A DNA stretch of 64,000 bases from a bacterium (GCA_029945625.1 JAQSCW010000032.1:18611-82610), one strand, 5' to 3'. Positions 1 through 10,910 are shown, numbered from the stretch's first letter. Made by a program: numbers and translations. Notes: generated by a model from the sequence alone, not told the origin.

Positions 1-3000
1 GTCTCCATCTTTCAAATCACACACCCTCATTTGAAGCGCCTGTTCATTTAATAATACCAGATTTGTAGTTTGTACATTTTGTTGTTGATTGATCTGTGGC
101 GGCATCACATAATTAACAGGCACCTTGCTGGAGTTTTCCAACAGACTCACTGCCGAAATATCAAAGGAGGTAGAATTGTTATCGGTAGCAATAATTTCAC
201 CCGGCTGACGGAGGTCGAATTGGTAACGACGCCAATCGCTGCGCACCAGCTCAAAACGAGCCATACGAAGCAACACCGGACGGTCAAATCCTTTCATGTA
301 CACGCGCATGAAACGAATCGAATTAAATCCTTCTATTCCGCCTACATTACTTTCAAACTGGGAGATGGGAATTTTAAATTGATACCACTTCACCACCTTG
401 GTAACACCACTAAATACTGCCGTTCCGTCAAATGCATCTACTATAAAATTACTTCCTACGCTTTGAGGACTCACATCATCGGGCGATATATGGATGTGGT
501 ATTGGTAATAATTTTCAGTAACACTCTGGGTATTATCACGGTTAATATCTTCAATGTTGGGAAGTGTGGTGGCGCTGGTAGAGTACCCTTCTTTGTTCTG
601 GTTCTTGTATTGCGACTCGGTAGGGGAATTTCCTTCCGGGTTATTATAGCGCGAATAACGTTGAATGGTATTGGCTTGCAGTTCATCGTAATCATCGCCT
701 CTAAAAAAGTGGTACCTGTCGTTAGAGGGATCATCCTGAAATGTGGCTTTTACGGCCGCGTCGAACGGTCCATTATTCATATCGGCGAGGGCCTGCTTAA
801 AACGGAAGCGCTCCTTGTCATTTCCGAGTCCGTCGTAACCTACGTCCTGAAGCGGTCGGTCTTCGTTATTTTGACTGAACGCATTTACAATAGGGGGTTG
901 CAGGGGAATATCGGCCAACTTGGTGGAATCGATTGTTAATTTGTCGCTACCTCCGGGAATCCCATTTTCATATACCATTCGGTCATCTTTAATGATATCT
1001 TCAGAAATGTTTCCGAGGTTGATAAACAGATCTCCTTTGGGGAGTTTTGATTTATCAAAAGCAGGATCGGTTTCGCTGCTATAATCTTCATTGAACGGAT
1101 CCATGAGCCAAAACTGAACGTATTCCACATTGGCAGCCTGAAAGTCATTCGTTTCCAATTTACGCATAATGCCTCCCCAGCGCGATGCAGGGGCTATGAG
1201 CGTTCCATCATTATTTATTCCTTTAGATATCCCCGGCACCGGGTTCACGTCGTAATTATACGGACCCCGCTCGGATGGAAAAAATCCCAAATCCAATAAT
1301 GGTAAAACAATCTGCTGACCGTTAGGAGGTGTTTTTCCGGGAAACAATTCCGTTTCAAATACCTGCCTCCACATGTTATTTGAAAACAGCTTTTTGGAGG
1401 AATAGTAAGCTGGCGTGGTGCCGTTCTGGTCGCGGGTAAACATGGCGTCAATATTATACCAATTGAAACGCGCGCGGTTGAGTCCAACTTTAATGTCGTT
1501 CGAAAGCACCCCCTCCGGGAAGGAGGTAAGGCCTTGAGGGACACTTGCAAGGAACCAGCTGCTGGCACCCTTTATATCAATAAGGGAGATCGATCCTTCA
1601 AAGTCATCCACATAGGAGTTCCCACCGTTGGTAGAAATGGCTTTTGCATTGCCGGGAAAAAGTTTCGCCACTTCTCCGCGCGTTGAAATCGTACTCATTT
1701 CCTTGGTGCTGAAAAAAGGAAGTTTATCTACCAGGCGGGTTAGGTAAGGGGCGTCGGCTTTGTAATTATAATCCAAACCTGCAATAATATTGCTCACCGG
1801 TTCATCGCCCATACTCACTTTGGCGGTCATAGGGCGTTCGGTATACCGTAAAAATGTGCCTCCCAAACTTAAATTCCTTCCGGCAGCATAATCGAAGCGG
1901 GTGCCCCATAAACTTTTTTGTTGTACACTAAAAAGTGAGTTGCTTTCAAGCGAAACTTTGATGGTGGCTCCCGAGTTTAAGATTCCGTCGTTAATAATCT
2001 TCACCCTACCCAGAGTATAATCCACGGTATAATCGGTGTTTTCCATCAGCGCTACACCATTGGCAGTTACCACCACAGCGCCCTGAGGAATATTTAACGC
2101 GTTAAGGGCGATCTCCGAACCCGACGAGGAACGGTACGAGCCTTTGATTTTAAAACGGTTTTTCTCTTGCATGAACGATGCCGCTGTTTTAGTGGAATCA
2201 TACAACTCTTTAAAGATATACTTCTTGATGTCTGCTTGCTCCGTTACAGGATCGAACTCTTTTTCGAGAGCCCGACCAAATGGTTCGGAGGTGGGAAAAT
2301 ACACGCGGCCATTGCTTTGCGCGATCGTGTAACCGTTGATGAAGTCAAACACCCCGTCTGAATACTTGTCCCCATTCACACTTAAGCGATCGCATTTCAA
2401 TACATGGATTAATTGAACGCCATTGGTTTTTGCACCACTTGGAAGATAGGGAACATCCACGCCCGTTTCGATGTTATTGTAAAATACATCTAACTTAAAA
2501 TCCTGTGGATTTAAATTATAGGCACCAATAGCGTATACATTCTTCATCATCAGCTTCCACATAGGATGTTTTACACTGACCGAATTTGTTTTTAATAATT
2601 TACAAACCAAAATCTTACTGTTGTCGGGCACCTGTTCACTAAATTCACCCACCTGATAGGTGTATGCGCCATGTGTATATTGGTACGACACCGCAAGGGC
2701 TTGATCGTTGTTGAGCTGTTGATTTAAGGAAATAAAACCTGTGCGGGGATTAAAGGTATAATCAGTTGGGTTTAATTTTCGTGCATTTTGAATTTTTGTA
2801 AAATCACGTCCCTCTACCATGTACACATTATTGGGGTTAGAGGAGTTGGTAACGAAATTGGCAGTGGCCAGATTCGCCACATCGGTAAATGTTCGGCCGG
2901 CGATTAGGCCGTTCACCGAATTGGTCATGATCGCGTAAAGTGAATTCGAGTTATTGTCGGGTATACTGTCGCCTCGTTGATCCATGATCGCATACGCGGA

Positions 3001-4203
3001 ATTACTGAAATTGGCAGGGTTTTTGAGTCCGGGCCAAACCGCAGCGGTATCCTCACCCAGATCCTCAAAAGCTACCACATTTCGTGTTTGTTCTGCATTA
3101 CCATTGATCCCCAACAAATACACTTCCACTTTTGTAATTACGATGGGGGTATTGATCACGGGCAAAGTGGCCATCCAGGCATCGTAGTGATTTCTGAAAT
3201 AGTGCCCCAGAAAATAGTGTTTGTTTTGTTCGTAATTATCTGCGCTTAAAACAAATTGCTGCGTTTGCGCCCCGCCCTGCACGGTGATCTCTGTCTTCTT
3301 GCCATTTTGCTGAGAGAATACCGAAGTGGTTCTTAGTTTTCCAAACTGCAACTGGGTTTTTATTCCAAACAGAGTTTGGCTTCCCGAAATAAGTGAACTA
3401 TTGAGTGGAAGCGTCACGTTGCCCGCTTCTATCTTTTTTATAATTTCGTCTTCATAGCCGGTATAATCCACCTTCACCTGATTTTCCCAATTGAAGGAGG
3501 CCTCCGTGTTGTAATTCGTCGTCACTTTCAGCTTGTCACCAATTTTCCCAACTAGGTTGAGCTGAATACGCATGTTAAAATCAAAATTGGTGACCTTTTG
3601 CTGTTTTTGCGGAATGGAGGGGTTGAGATTTTTATTCCGATTGAGTCCGAAAATAAGTTCTGCCGTACCGGTTGGTTTAATATCAACTGTATTTCCGCCG
3701 AAGATACGGTCAAATAATTCGCTGTTCACTTGCAACTTGGGGATCATGCCTTTGCGGGGCTGTTTATTGAGTTCATCGGCCGCCACTCTTGAGCGCCAGT
3801 ACTCGCGCATCTGTTTTTTGAACTGATAGTCTTTGTATTCTTTCAGGTTCATGTAGGTTTCGGGACGGTAGTCGAGAGTACCCATTTTCTGAGTCACATC
3901 ATAATTCCCCGACTTCGCGTCGTACTTCACTTCGGTTTTAATGTTCTCGGGATTTTCGAGGTATAGTTTGGATTTAGGATCTAAAAGCGGGGTTTTCCCA
4001 TCGTTATCCTTAAAATTATAAGGAAGGTCAGGGGCTTCATCTTCCGTTTCAGGGGTATCGGGAGGAAGTACGTTCTTTGGGCGGTAATAGTCATAGTCGT
4101 CGCGGCTCAGCTTAGAACCCTTGCCGGCCTTGGTAACAACACCCATCAAAAAAGCAGTGGCACTTGTAACTAATACAAAATTTATTATCCCGTTGGCTCT
4201 CAC
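1..4203 (-). CDS. sprA: SprA/Sov, T9SS outer-membrane translocon (3' part outside window)
   Basis: Giant beta-barrel translocon through which type IX secretion substrates cross the outer membrane. An open frame of 1401 residues runs off the left edge without a stop; the family is usually above 2,300 residues, so the C-terminal part is missing. The most plausible start is a GTG at 4203, three bases after the ruvA stop; it is followed by a hydrophobic signal-like stretch (NFVLVTSATAFLMGVV). Recognisable SprA segments include YRPETYMNLKEYKDY, the NFDFNMRIQLNLVGKIGDKL region and YVDDFEGS. The protein probably shares a transcript with ruvA and the malic enzyme upstream. A DUF5103 Plug protein, a known SprA partner, is encoded near 40.3 kb. 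The family call is strong; the exact start is inferred. Confidence 0.93.
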   Translation of the reverse strand, partial: MRANGIINFVLVTSATAFLMGVVTKAGKGSKLSRDDYDYYRPKNVLPPDTPETEDEAPDLPYNFKDNDGKTPLLDPKSKLYLENPENIKTEVKYDAKSGNYDVTQKMGTLDYRPETYMNLKEYKDYQFKKQMREYWRSRVAADELNKQPRKGMIPKLQVNSELFDRIFGGNTVDIKPTGTAELIFGLNRNKNLNPSIPQKQQKVTNFDFNMRIQLNLVGKIGDKLKVTTNYNTEASFNWENQVKVDYTGYEDEIIKKIEAGNVTLPLNSSLISGSQTLFGIKTQLQFGKLRTTSVFSQQNGKKTEITVQGGAQTQQFVLSADNYEQNKHYFLGHYFRNHYDAWMATLPVINTPIVITKVEVYLLGINGNAEQTRNVVAFEDLGEDTAAVWPGLKNPANFSNSAYAIMDQRGDSIPDNNSNSLYAIMTNSVNGLIAGRTFTDVANLATANFVTNSSNPNNVYMVEGRDFTKIQNARKLNPTDYTFNPRTGFISLNQQLNNDQALAVSYQYTHGAYTYQVGEFSEQVPDNSKILVCKLLKTNSVSVKHPMWKLMMKNVYAIGAYNLNPQDFKLDVFYNNIETGVDVPYLPSGAKTNGVQLIHVLKCDRLSVNGDKYSDGVFDFINGYTIAQSNGRVYFPTSEPFGRALEKEFDPVTEQADIKKYIFKELYDSTKTAASFMQEKNRFKIKGSYRSSSGSEIALNALNIPQGAVVVTANGVALMENTDYTVDYTLGRVKIINDGILNSGATIKVSLESNSLFSVQQKSLWGTRFDYAAGRNLSLGGTFLRYTERPMTAKVSMGDEPVSNIIAGLDYNYKADAPYLTRLVDKLPFFSTKEMSTISTRGEVAKLFPGNAKAISTNGGNSYVDDFEGSISLIDIKGASSWFLASVPQGLTSFPEGVLSNDIKVGLNRARFNWYNIDAMFTRDQNGTTPAYYSSKKLFSNNMWRQVFETELFPGKTPPNGQQIVLPLLDLGFFPSERGPYNYDVNPVPGISKGINNDGTLIAPASRWGGIMRKLETNDFQAANVEYVQFWLMDPFNEDYSSETDPAFDKSKLPKGDLFINLGNISEDIIKDDRMVYENGIPGGSDKLTIDSTKLADIPLQPPIVNAFSQNNEDRPLQDVGYDGLGNDKERFRFKQALADMNNGPFDAAVKATFQDDPSNDRYHFFRGDDYDELQANTIQRYSRYNNPEGNSPTESQYKNQNKEGYSTSATTLPNIEDINRDNTQSVTENYYQYHIHISPDDVSPQSVGSNFIVDAFDGTAVFSGVTKVVKWYQFKIPISQFESNVGGIEGFNSIRFMRVYMKGFDRPVLLRMARFELVRSDWRRYQFDLRQPGEIIATDNNSTSFDISAVSLLENSSKVPVNYVMPPQINQQQNVQTTNLVLLNEQALQMRVCDLKDGD

Positions 4204-4206
4204 TAT

Positions 4207-4806
4207 TTAGAAGTTCTTCAAAGCAGCTTTAATAAGTAATCCAACATTTTCTGTTCCAATACCTTGCTGTTTGATTGCCTTTTCGAGAGCCCTTTCAGCA
4301 GCTATTTTTGGAAAACCCAATGTCACCAAAGCCATTAACGCTTCATCACGGTTTTTATTGTACGAATTTGAAAGAATTTGAGAAATTCCGCCTTCGTGTT
4401 TTCCCATTTTTCCTTTGAGATCAACCACGATGCGTTGGGCTGTTTTGTCGCCAATTCCTTTGATGCTTTTTAAGAGCGCCACATTGGCTGTATTGATGGC
4501 TCCTGCTATCTCCCCGGCACTCATACTCGAAAGCATTAGCATGGCACTGGAGCCGCCAACGCCACTTACTGAAATTAGTTTTCGGAAGAGTTCGTGTTCT
4601 TCCTCATCGGCAAATCCAAAGTGTTTTGGATTATCGTCGCGCACATACACACTTTCTACAAATAATTGGGCCTCGGTTTGATCCCCAATTTTAGTATAAG
4701 TTTGCAGCGATACGTAGAGGCCATACCCTACTCCACCTGTTTCTATCACCATGAAAGCCGGGTTTTTCATAGTTACCCGGCCTTTAATATAACTGATCAA
4801 TGCCAT
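4207..4806 (-). CDS. ruvA: Holliday junction branch migration protein RuvA
   Basis: RuvA tetramers bind four-way DNA junctions and load the RuvB motor. The 199-residue length is normal. The N-terminal OB-fold begins MALISYIKGRVTMKNPAFMV; the acidic-pin region contains YVRDDNPKHFGFADEEE; a helix-hairpin-helix follows at about residues 107-126 (LLKSIKGIGDKTAQRIVVDL); domain III is at the C terminus. It lies 7 bp downstream of the malic enzyme gene and 3 bp upstream of sprA, so all three are probably cotranscribed. The partner ruvC lies at 41.7 kb; ruvB is not in the window. Confidence 0.97.
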   Translation of the reverse strand: MALISYIKGRVTMKNPAFMVIETGGVGYGLYVSLQTYTKIGDQTEAQLFVESVYVRDDNPKHFGFADEEEHELFRKLISVSGVGGSSAMLMLSSMSAGEIAGAINTANVALLKSIKGIGDKTAQRIVVDLKGKMGKHEGGISQILSNSYNKNRDEALMALVTLGFPKIAAERALEKAIKQQGIGTENVGLLIKAALKNF

Positions 4807-4813
4807 ACCCTAA

Positions 4814-7081
4814 CTATTTTTTGTTTTGGGCATCCACCACGGCAATGGTGATCATGTTTACAATTTCACGCACACTACTTCCGAGTTGCAACACATGCAC
4901 AGGCTTGTTCAACCCCATGAGTACCGGACCAATGGCTTCGGCGCCACCCAATTCCTGCAACATTTTATACGCAATATTGCCGGAAGCAAGATTCGGAAAA
5001 ATGAAGGTATTCACGTCTTTGTCGATGAGTGTACTAAAGGGAAATTGTTCTTTGAGAAGACTTTTGCTGATGGCAAAATTGGCCTGCAAATCCCCATCTA
5101 CAATCAATCCGGGGTAATTGTTATGTAAAATATTCACGGCCTTCGACACTTTTGAAGGCACCTCTCCCGTGGCTGAACCGAAATTTGAATAAGACAAAAG
5201 CGCAATACGTGGAGTGATGTTAAATTGCTTTACCGCATTGGCAGTTAGTACCGCAATATCCACCAATTCTTCGGCGGTGGGGTCAGAGTTCATGGTGGTA
5301 TCGGCGAAGAAATAAGGTCCGCGTTTGGTGACCATGATGTACAAACCTGCCACTTTGCTTACGCCGGGAAGGGTATCAATAATTTCGAGGGCAGGTTTTA
5401 TGGGTTGTCCGTACTTTCGTGTCAACCCACTAATCATGGCATCAGCCATCCCATTTTCCACCATCATGGCACCAAAATAATTCCGGTCCCGCATAAGTTT
5501 CCGTGCATCAAATTGCGTTAAACCTCTGCGTTGACGTTTGCGCCATAACATGTCGCCAAATTCATTGCGCTGTTCTTCATGATCCATCAAGGGATCAATG
5601 ATTTGCATGTCGCTCAGGTCGATGAAATTATCTTCGGCAAGTTTGTTTATCCGTACTTTATCACCCAATAACATGGGCTTGGCAATACCTTCATCACGCA
5701 CTACTTGTGCGGCCTTGAGGATCTTATAATTATCGGCCTCAGAGAATACGATGCGTTTTGGATTACTTTTTGCCTTGTCGGCCAAACTTCGCATCAGTTT
5801 GTTGTCTTTGCCCAAACGATTTTCTAATTCAGTGGCATAGGCATCCCAATCGGTAATCTTAATTCTGGCAACTCCACTGTCGATGGCCGCTTTCGCAACC
5901 GCGCACGACACCGCACTGATGAGACGGTTATCGATTGGTTTTGGAATGATGTATTCGTGACCAAAACTCAGGTTCTTAGACCCATAAGCAAGATTCACGT
6001 AATCAGGTACCGGCTCCTTTGCCAGGGCAGCGATGGCGAGCGTGGCTGCCAGTTTCATTTCTTCATTAATGCAGGTAGCGCGAACATCCATGGCCCCTCT
6101 AAAAATAAAAGGGAAACCAATCACATTGTTCACTTGATTGGGATTATCACTTCTTCCGGTAGCTACAATGATGTCTTTTCTTGCTTCAAATGCTTCTTCG
6201 TACGAAATCTCAGGAGTGGGATTTGCAAGTGCAAACACCACGCAATCTTTGTTCATACTGCGAATCATTTCCGGCTTCAAAATGTTTCCCTTCGAAAGAC
6301 CCACAAACACATCGGCACCTTTGATAGCTTCGCTCAGGGTGTTTACATCGGTGCGGTCGGTGGCAAATGTGGCTTTGTATTGATCCAGATCGGTTCGTCC
6401 CTTATGCAATACCCCTTTGCTGTCGAGCATCAAAATATTTTCGCGTTTTACGCCTACGGCAATGTACATTTTTGCACATGAATTGGCGGCGGCCCCGGCT
6501 CCATTAATCACCAACTTCACGGTGCCAATTTTCTTTCCCGAAATTTCAATAGCGTTCAACAAGCCTGCCGCACTAATAATGGCGGTACCATGTTGATCGT
6601 CATGCATGAGTGGGATATCGAGTAATTCTTTGAGGCGACGTTCAATTTCAAAACACTCGGGCGCTTTGATGTCTTCTAAATTTATTCCCCCAAATGTGGG
6701 AGCAATATTTTTGACGGTATTTACAAATTCATCAATGTTGGTGGTATTCACTTCAATGTCAAACACATCAATATCTGCGAAGATCTTAAACAACAGACCC
6801 TTTCCCTCCATTACGGGTTTGGAAGCCAAAGCCCCAATGTTACCAAGGCCAAGAACCGCTGTACCATTAGAAATTACGGCCACCAAATTTCCCTTTGCCG
6901 TATATTTGTAAACATCATCCGGGTTCTTTTCTATTTCGAGGCAGGGCTCTGCCACGCCCGGCGAGTAGGCCAATGTAAGGTCGCGCTGGGTGCTGTAGGG
7001 TTTTGTAGGGATTACTTCGATTTTCCCGGGTCGGCCTTGAGAGTGATAATCAAGTGCGTCTTCTCTTCTGAATTTTGCCAT
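4814..7081 (-). CDS. maeB: NADP-dependent malic enzyme with phosphotransacetylase-like C-terminal domain
   Basis: Oxidative decarboxylation of malate to pyruvate with NADPH production. The 755 residues match the two-domain MaeB architecture: malic enzyme N and NAD-binding domains (about 1-420; motifs TLAYSPGVAEPC, GTAVLGLGNIGALASKPVMEGK, HDDQHGTAIISAAGLLNA) followed by a phosphotransacetylase-like domain (about 430-755), which in characterised MaeB proteins is regulatory, binding acetyl-CoA, rather than catalytic. The start ATG gives the typical MaeB N terminus (AKFRREDALDYHSQGRPGKIE without any extension). First gene of the maeB-ruvA-sprA run. Confidence 0.96.
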   Translation of the reverse strand: MAKFRREDALDYHSQGRPGKIEVIPTKPYSTQRDLTLAYSPGVAEPCLEIEKNPDDVYKYTAKGNLVAVISNGTAVLGLGNIGALASKPVMEGKGLLFKIFADIDVFDIEVNTTNIDEFVNTVKNIAPTFGGINLEDIKAPECFEIERRLKELLDIPLMHDDQHGTAIISAAGLLNAIEISGKKIGTVKLVINGAGAAANSCAKMYIAVGVKRENILMLDSKGVLHKGRTDLDQYKATFATDRTDVNTLSEAIKGADVFVGLSKGNILKPEMIRSMNKDCVVFALANPTPEISYEEAFEARKDIIVATGRSDNPNQVNNVIGFPFIFRGAMDVRATCINEEMKLAATLAIAALAKEPVPDYVNLAYGSKNLSFGHEYIIPKPIDNRLISAVSCAVAKAAIDSGVARIKITDWDAYATELENRLGKDNKLMRSLADKAKSNPKRIVFSEADNYKILKAAQVVRDEGIAKPMLLGDKVRINKLAEDNFIDLSDMQIIDPLMDHEEQRNEFGDMLWRKRQRRGLTQFDARKLMRDRNYFGAMMVENGMADAMISGLTRKYGQPIKPALEIIDTLPGVSKVAGLYIMVTKRGPYFFADTTMNSDPTAEELVDIAVLTANAVKQFNITPRIALLSYSNFGSATGEVPSKVSKAVNILHNNYPGLIVDGDLQANFAISKSLLKEQFPFSTLIDKDVNTFIFPNLASGNIAYKMLQELGGAEAIGPVLMGLNKPVHVLQLGSSVREIVNMITIAVVDAQNKK

Positions 7082-7251
7082 AATAACTTAAAAACGGAGA
7101 ACGAAGATAGATAAATATTTTTAGGGGAAAAACTGTTAAAAATGTGTCAGATGACGGGGATTTTGTTAAGTTGAAAAGCAAAGTCATTGAGCTCAAAAAG
7201 GAGCGAATTTCATGCCATTTTCTTGCTTCTGAATTTGAAAGTGCCCCGGCT

Positions 7252-10200
7252 CTATTCCATTTTTATAAAATTTACAAAGAACGCCGTTCCCTTTCCGGTT
7301 TCCGATTCAAACCAGATCCTGCCCCCACACCCCTCCATTATGTTTTTTACCATGGCCAAACCCAGTCCCGAACCGGTTGATTTGGTAGTAAAGTTTGGGG
7401 TAAAAAGTCTCTTTTTTAGTTCCTCGTCAATACCACAACCGTTATCATACAGTGAAATAGTGACAGTACCTGCCTCCTGCTCGCAAGTGATGTGTATTTT
7501 TGGTTCAGCGGTATTGTCAAGGGCCTGCACCGCATTCTTCAATAAATTGTTAAACACCCGCAGACATTGGTCTCTATCGCCTTTCACCAATAATGGCATG
7601 GGTGGAATTAAGTTGCTGATGATGATGTTTTTTTGGTTCTCAAAAAGCAAAACTGAAGTGGAAATAACTTCAGTAAGATCAATGGCCCGCAATTGGGTTG
7701 CAGGTAATTTTGCAAAATTGCTAAACTCGGTAGCGATATTCGCCAACGAATCAATTTGCTCGATTATACCCTTACTGGTCTTCTCAAATTTTTCTCTAAA
7801 ATCTCCCGGTTCTTCTTTCATGACGTGCAGCAGATACTGCAAATTTAGCTTCATGGGCGTAAGCGGATTTTTGATCTCATGCGCCACCTGCTTGGCCATC
7901 TCCCGCCACGCACTTTCGCGTTCACTTTTGGCCAGTAAATTGGCGCTGTTTTCGAGTTTCACCAGCATTTGATTGTATTCAGCCACCAATCGTCCTATTT
8001 CATCGTTACTTCTCCAGCTAATCTTTTCATTTTGTTTGCCCAACGTTATTTTTGCAATCTGTTGTTGGATCAAACGCAGGGGTTGAGTAATATAGCCGGC
8101 TAAGATTAAGGCTGCCAGAATGGAGATCACAAATAAAATCACGTACACATTTATGAGAGCACTAATAATTCCAGACAGCTCTTTGGCCAAGGCACTTTGT
8201 TTGGCGAAATAAGGCAGATTTACAAAACCAAGCAGTTCCTTTTTGCCATCGTACAACGGTGTGTAAAACGACTGGTAGGTAAGTGCCCCCGCCTGCTCCA
8301 TCACACTTTCGGCCGAGGAGTGATTGTTCGTTAGATTGCGGTAGGCGGCCGGATTCGCAAACCGGGCAGCGAGTCCGAAATCATACAGTTTTGATTCGCT
8401 GGTATTATATAACTGCCCCCTTTTGTCAAATAAACTGATGGGTGTGTTAAATAAGCGTGAATACTCCTTTAGTTTTACATTAATGAGTTCTTTTCGTGAT
8501 TCGTCAAAAAACTGTTTGGGCGAAAATTGTGTTGATAATTCACTGATGATCACCTGCGTTTTTTCTTCGAGGAGTTTGTTATTATCGCGGTCAAACTGGT
8601 CGGTCACCAAATTACCCGATGTAAATCCAATGGCCGACATGGCCAATAACAACAAACCAATAATAATGGTTTGTATGCGACGGGTGAGAGAAGGCGTGCT
8701 GAATTGCCCGGTGAAAACAGAAGCGTAAAGCAGATAGGAAGCATAGGTGATCAGTGAAAAAAACAAAAGAAGGTAGGAGTTGAACGTGAAAAAATAATTC
8801 CAGGTTTTAGAGGGCTCACTAATAATGACCACCGTATTATCATCTGCGTCAAAGTAATTGCTCACATACTCAGGGTGGGAGCTGCAAAATGTGGCTGAAT
8901 CCTGTAAAAAGAAAGGGTAGTTCAGTTCCCCGTAATGCCCCGTTAACTGCTGTGAGCGATATACCGCATGACTCAGCGTTTGTAGTTTTTCGTTCTTTTG
9001 TTGCGAACGATCAAGCAGGAGATCAGGGAAACTTCCCAGCTCTTCAAATTGTTTTGCTTCCAGCATCACGTACAGATTTTTTTCCCCTAGGGGAATTCGT
9101 GCGATATAACGTGTATTCTTCTGGTACTTCTCGGCAAAGAATAAACCATCCACTCGCGTGGGCTCGCTTCGCAATCGGATCTCATCTTCAAAATAGCCCT
9201 GATTTACCAACAGAGATTGCTTCACCGGAAGTTCAGGGTGACAATTTTTGTCGAAGAGCGAAAAATCGAGATTATAGCGATCGAAATACCCACTAAAGTA
9301 CTTTTGTTTGATGAGCGACTCCACGCCTTCAACCGACACCGGTAGAATTTGAATAAGATTAGCGAGATTTTCGTCTGCAGCCATCTTCTGAGGAAGGGAA
9401 TTAAATTCACTTTCGAGAATTGGATCCTGACGCTCACTAAGTTTAAAAGAAAGAATTTCGAGTTCTTGCTTTTGACTTTTGTCGATCATCTTGGTTAGGA
9501 ACTTCGAGGTGATACCCGTCATGAGCACAATCTGCAGACCCAGTAAAAGCGAAATAGACAATCGACCCAACAATAGAAACAAATACATGGCACCCGAAAA
9601 TATGAGGAGCCATCCACTCTCGAAAAAGTGATCGTTTGCATCAAATGCAAACCAAAGTAACACACAAACGACCACGTGCAGTACTAAGAACTTGAAAAAG
9701 CCCGCGAAGGACCCTTTGAATGCATTTACCAAGCGAAATGAAATAATAAATAAGGCGAGCGAATACATACACAAGGCCGCCAAACCTACCAGTGCAGAAA
9801 ATTTCACATTAAACACGTTTAGAAAATCAAAATTCAGCGTGGAGTTGGCTACCAAACTAATCACGGAATGATTAAAGGCGTTTACAGTCACAAATAGCAA
9901 TGCGGTGAACAGGGTGAGTTCGGCGAAATACCTCCGTTTGTTTTTGAGTGCGTTTTGAAAATAGAAATGCAAGCAAGCTGCCGCAAAGAGGATTGTTAGT
10001 GAATTCAGTAAAAGGTCGCCTAAATAAGCGTTAAAAAAAGAGCCGGCATTTCCAAATAAACGCACATCGTACAAGGGGGTTCTGTAAAAATAGCCCGGCC
10101 ATCTGTTAATGAGCATGGTCACCCTAAGAATGCCAATGAGCAGTAGAATTAAGCCCGTTATGCGCGCCGAAAGTCCTTTCTTCGCAAATCCGATCACACT

Positions 10201-10827
10201 TATGAGCACACTGATAAAGCCCACCAAAAAAATACCGTAACACATTTTGTCGAAGGCGCTTTCGTAATACAAATTCTCAGTGCCTTTCAATGAAAAAAGA
10301 ACTTCCTCTCCTAATTTGACCTCGGTTTGTTTATCGCCGGCCACCTCCATGTCAATTTCTTTTGGGATACCTGTCCAAGCAGCAAAATCATTGCTGAGGT
10401 ACTTGTTTTGAAGCTCGTAAAGTGGTTTTACGAGTGTGAGCACCAACACAACACGTTGTAAAGAATCTGACCGGAAGTACAGGTAATGGCCATGCTTGAG
10501 CCTTATCAGTCCGTGTTTTTTTTGAAACACAGCCGGTGCCTCTTTGAGTGGAAGAGCAGAATTGTTCCACTGAACCAGGGAATCGTGTTGGAAAACATAC
10601 ACTCCAATGTGTTCGCGCCGGTAGAGATCATCTAATTCTTCAGGTGAAAGTGCTTCCGGCTTATTGGCGGTAGATTCGCTGATCTCTGCCTTGCGGCCTA
10701 TGATCTCCGAAGCGTGTTGCGCAATTTGCGGTAAACTAAGCGCGTTAAAAAAATTCACAAATACGGTCGCCGCCATCAACAACAGTCCAATTGCCACTCC
10801 GTTTCGATAGATCTTATTTTTTAGCAT
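7252..10827 (-). CDS. Large membrane sensor histidine kinase, NtrY-like
   Basis: Membrane sensor kinase of about 1191 residues. The open frame extends further upstream, but the ATG at 10827 puts a transmembrane helix directly at the N terminus (NGVAIGLLLMAATVFVNFF) and avoids overlap with the divergent gene. Order: TM1, an extracytoplasmic domain, a polytopic block of about seven helices (roughly 190-460), a second large extracytoplasmic domain, a TM helix, HAMP (near 905-945), HisKA with the phospho-acceptor motif HEIKNPLTP, and HATPase_c with N box (NNLLKNAVQAL), DNGCGID and GSGLGLAMVKNIMEG. No response regulator is adjacent, so the partner is elsewhere. The polytopic block plus double sensor region makes it about twice as long as a typical kinase. 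The ligand is unknown. Confidence 0.9.
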   Translation of the reverse strand: MLKNKIYRNGVAIGLLLMAATVFVNFFNALSLPQIAQHASEIIGRKAEISESTANKPEALSPEELDDLYRREHIGVYVFQHDSLVQWNNSALPLKEAPAVFQKKHGLIRLKHGHYLYFRSDSLQRVVLVLTLVKPLYELQNKYLSNDFAAWTGIPKEIDMEVAGDKQTEVKLGEEVLFSLKGTENLYYESAFDKMCYGIFLVGFISVLISVIGFAKKGLSARITGLILLLIGILRVTMLINRWPGYFYRTPLYDVRLFGNAGSFFNAYLGDLLLNSLTILFAAACLHFYFQNALKNKRRYFAELTLFTALLFVTVNAFNHSVISLVANSTLNFDFLNVFNVKFSALVGLAALCMYSLALFIISFRLVNAFKGSFAGFFKFLVLHVVVCVLLWFAFDANDHFFESGWLLIFSGAMYLFLLLGRLSISLLLGLQIVLMTGITSKFLTKMIDKSQKQELEILSFKLSERQDPILESEFNSLPQKMAADENLANLIQILPVSVEGVESLIKQKYFSGYFDRYNLDFSLFDKNCHPELPVKQSLLVNQGYFEDEIRLRSEPTRVDGLFFAEKYQKNTRYIARIPLGEKNLYVMLEAKQFEELGSFPDLLLDRSQQKNEKLQTLSHAVYRSQQLTGHYGELNYPFFLQDSATFCSSHPEYVSNYFDADDNTVVIISEPSKTWNYFFTFNSYLLLFFSLITYASYLLYASVFTGQFSTPSLTRRIQTIIIGLLLLAMSAIGFTSGNLVTDQFDRDNNKLLEEKTQVIISELSTQFSPKQFFDESRKELINVKLKEYSRLFNTPISLFDKRGQLYNTSESKLYDFGLAARFANPAAYRNLTNNHSSAESVMEQAGALTYQSFYTPLYDGKKELLGFVNLPYFAKQSALAKELSGIISALINVYVILFVISILAALILAGYITQPLRLIQQQIAKITLGKQNEKISWRSNDEIGRLVAEYNQMLVKLENSANLLAKSERESAWREMAKQVAHEIKNPLTPMKLNLQYLLHVMKEEPGDFREKFEKTSKGIIEQIDSLANIATEFSNFAKLPATQLRAIDLTEVISTSVLLFENQKNIIISNLIPPMPLLVKGDRDQCLRVFNNLLKNAVQALDNTAEPKIHITCEQEAGTVTISLYDNGCGIDEELKKRLFTPNFTTKSTGSGLGLAMVKNIMEGCGGRIWFESETGKGTAFFVNFIKME

Positions 10828-10880
10828 TTGCTCCCGGCAAAATAAGTGATAATTATGATCAATACTCCAAAAAAATATAA

Positions 10881-10910
10881 TTTTGGGCTCGTATTTTGGC
10901 ATTATATTTG
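10881..10910 (+). promoter_or_regulatory. Bacteroidota-type promoter for the TMTC-like gene
   Basis: TTTTG at 10881-10885 and TATATTTG at 10903-10910 match the -33 (TTTG) and -7 (TAnnTTTG) boxes of the Bacteroidota primary sigma factor. They sit 23 bp before the ATG at 10934, in the 106-bp gap between divergent genes. Inferred from motif match only. Confidence 0.55.

Noticed and set aside
70..939. 289-codon plus-strand frame at the left edge
   Set aside because: It is the antisense shadow of sprA, starts with TTG, and its protein has no domain-like pattern, while the minus frame is a clear SprA.
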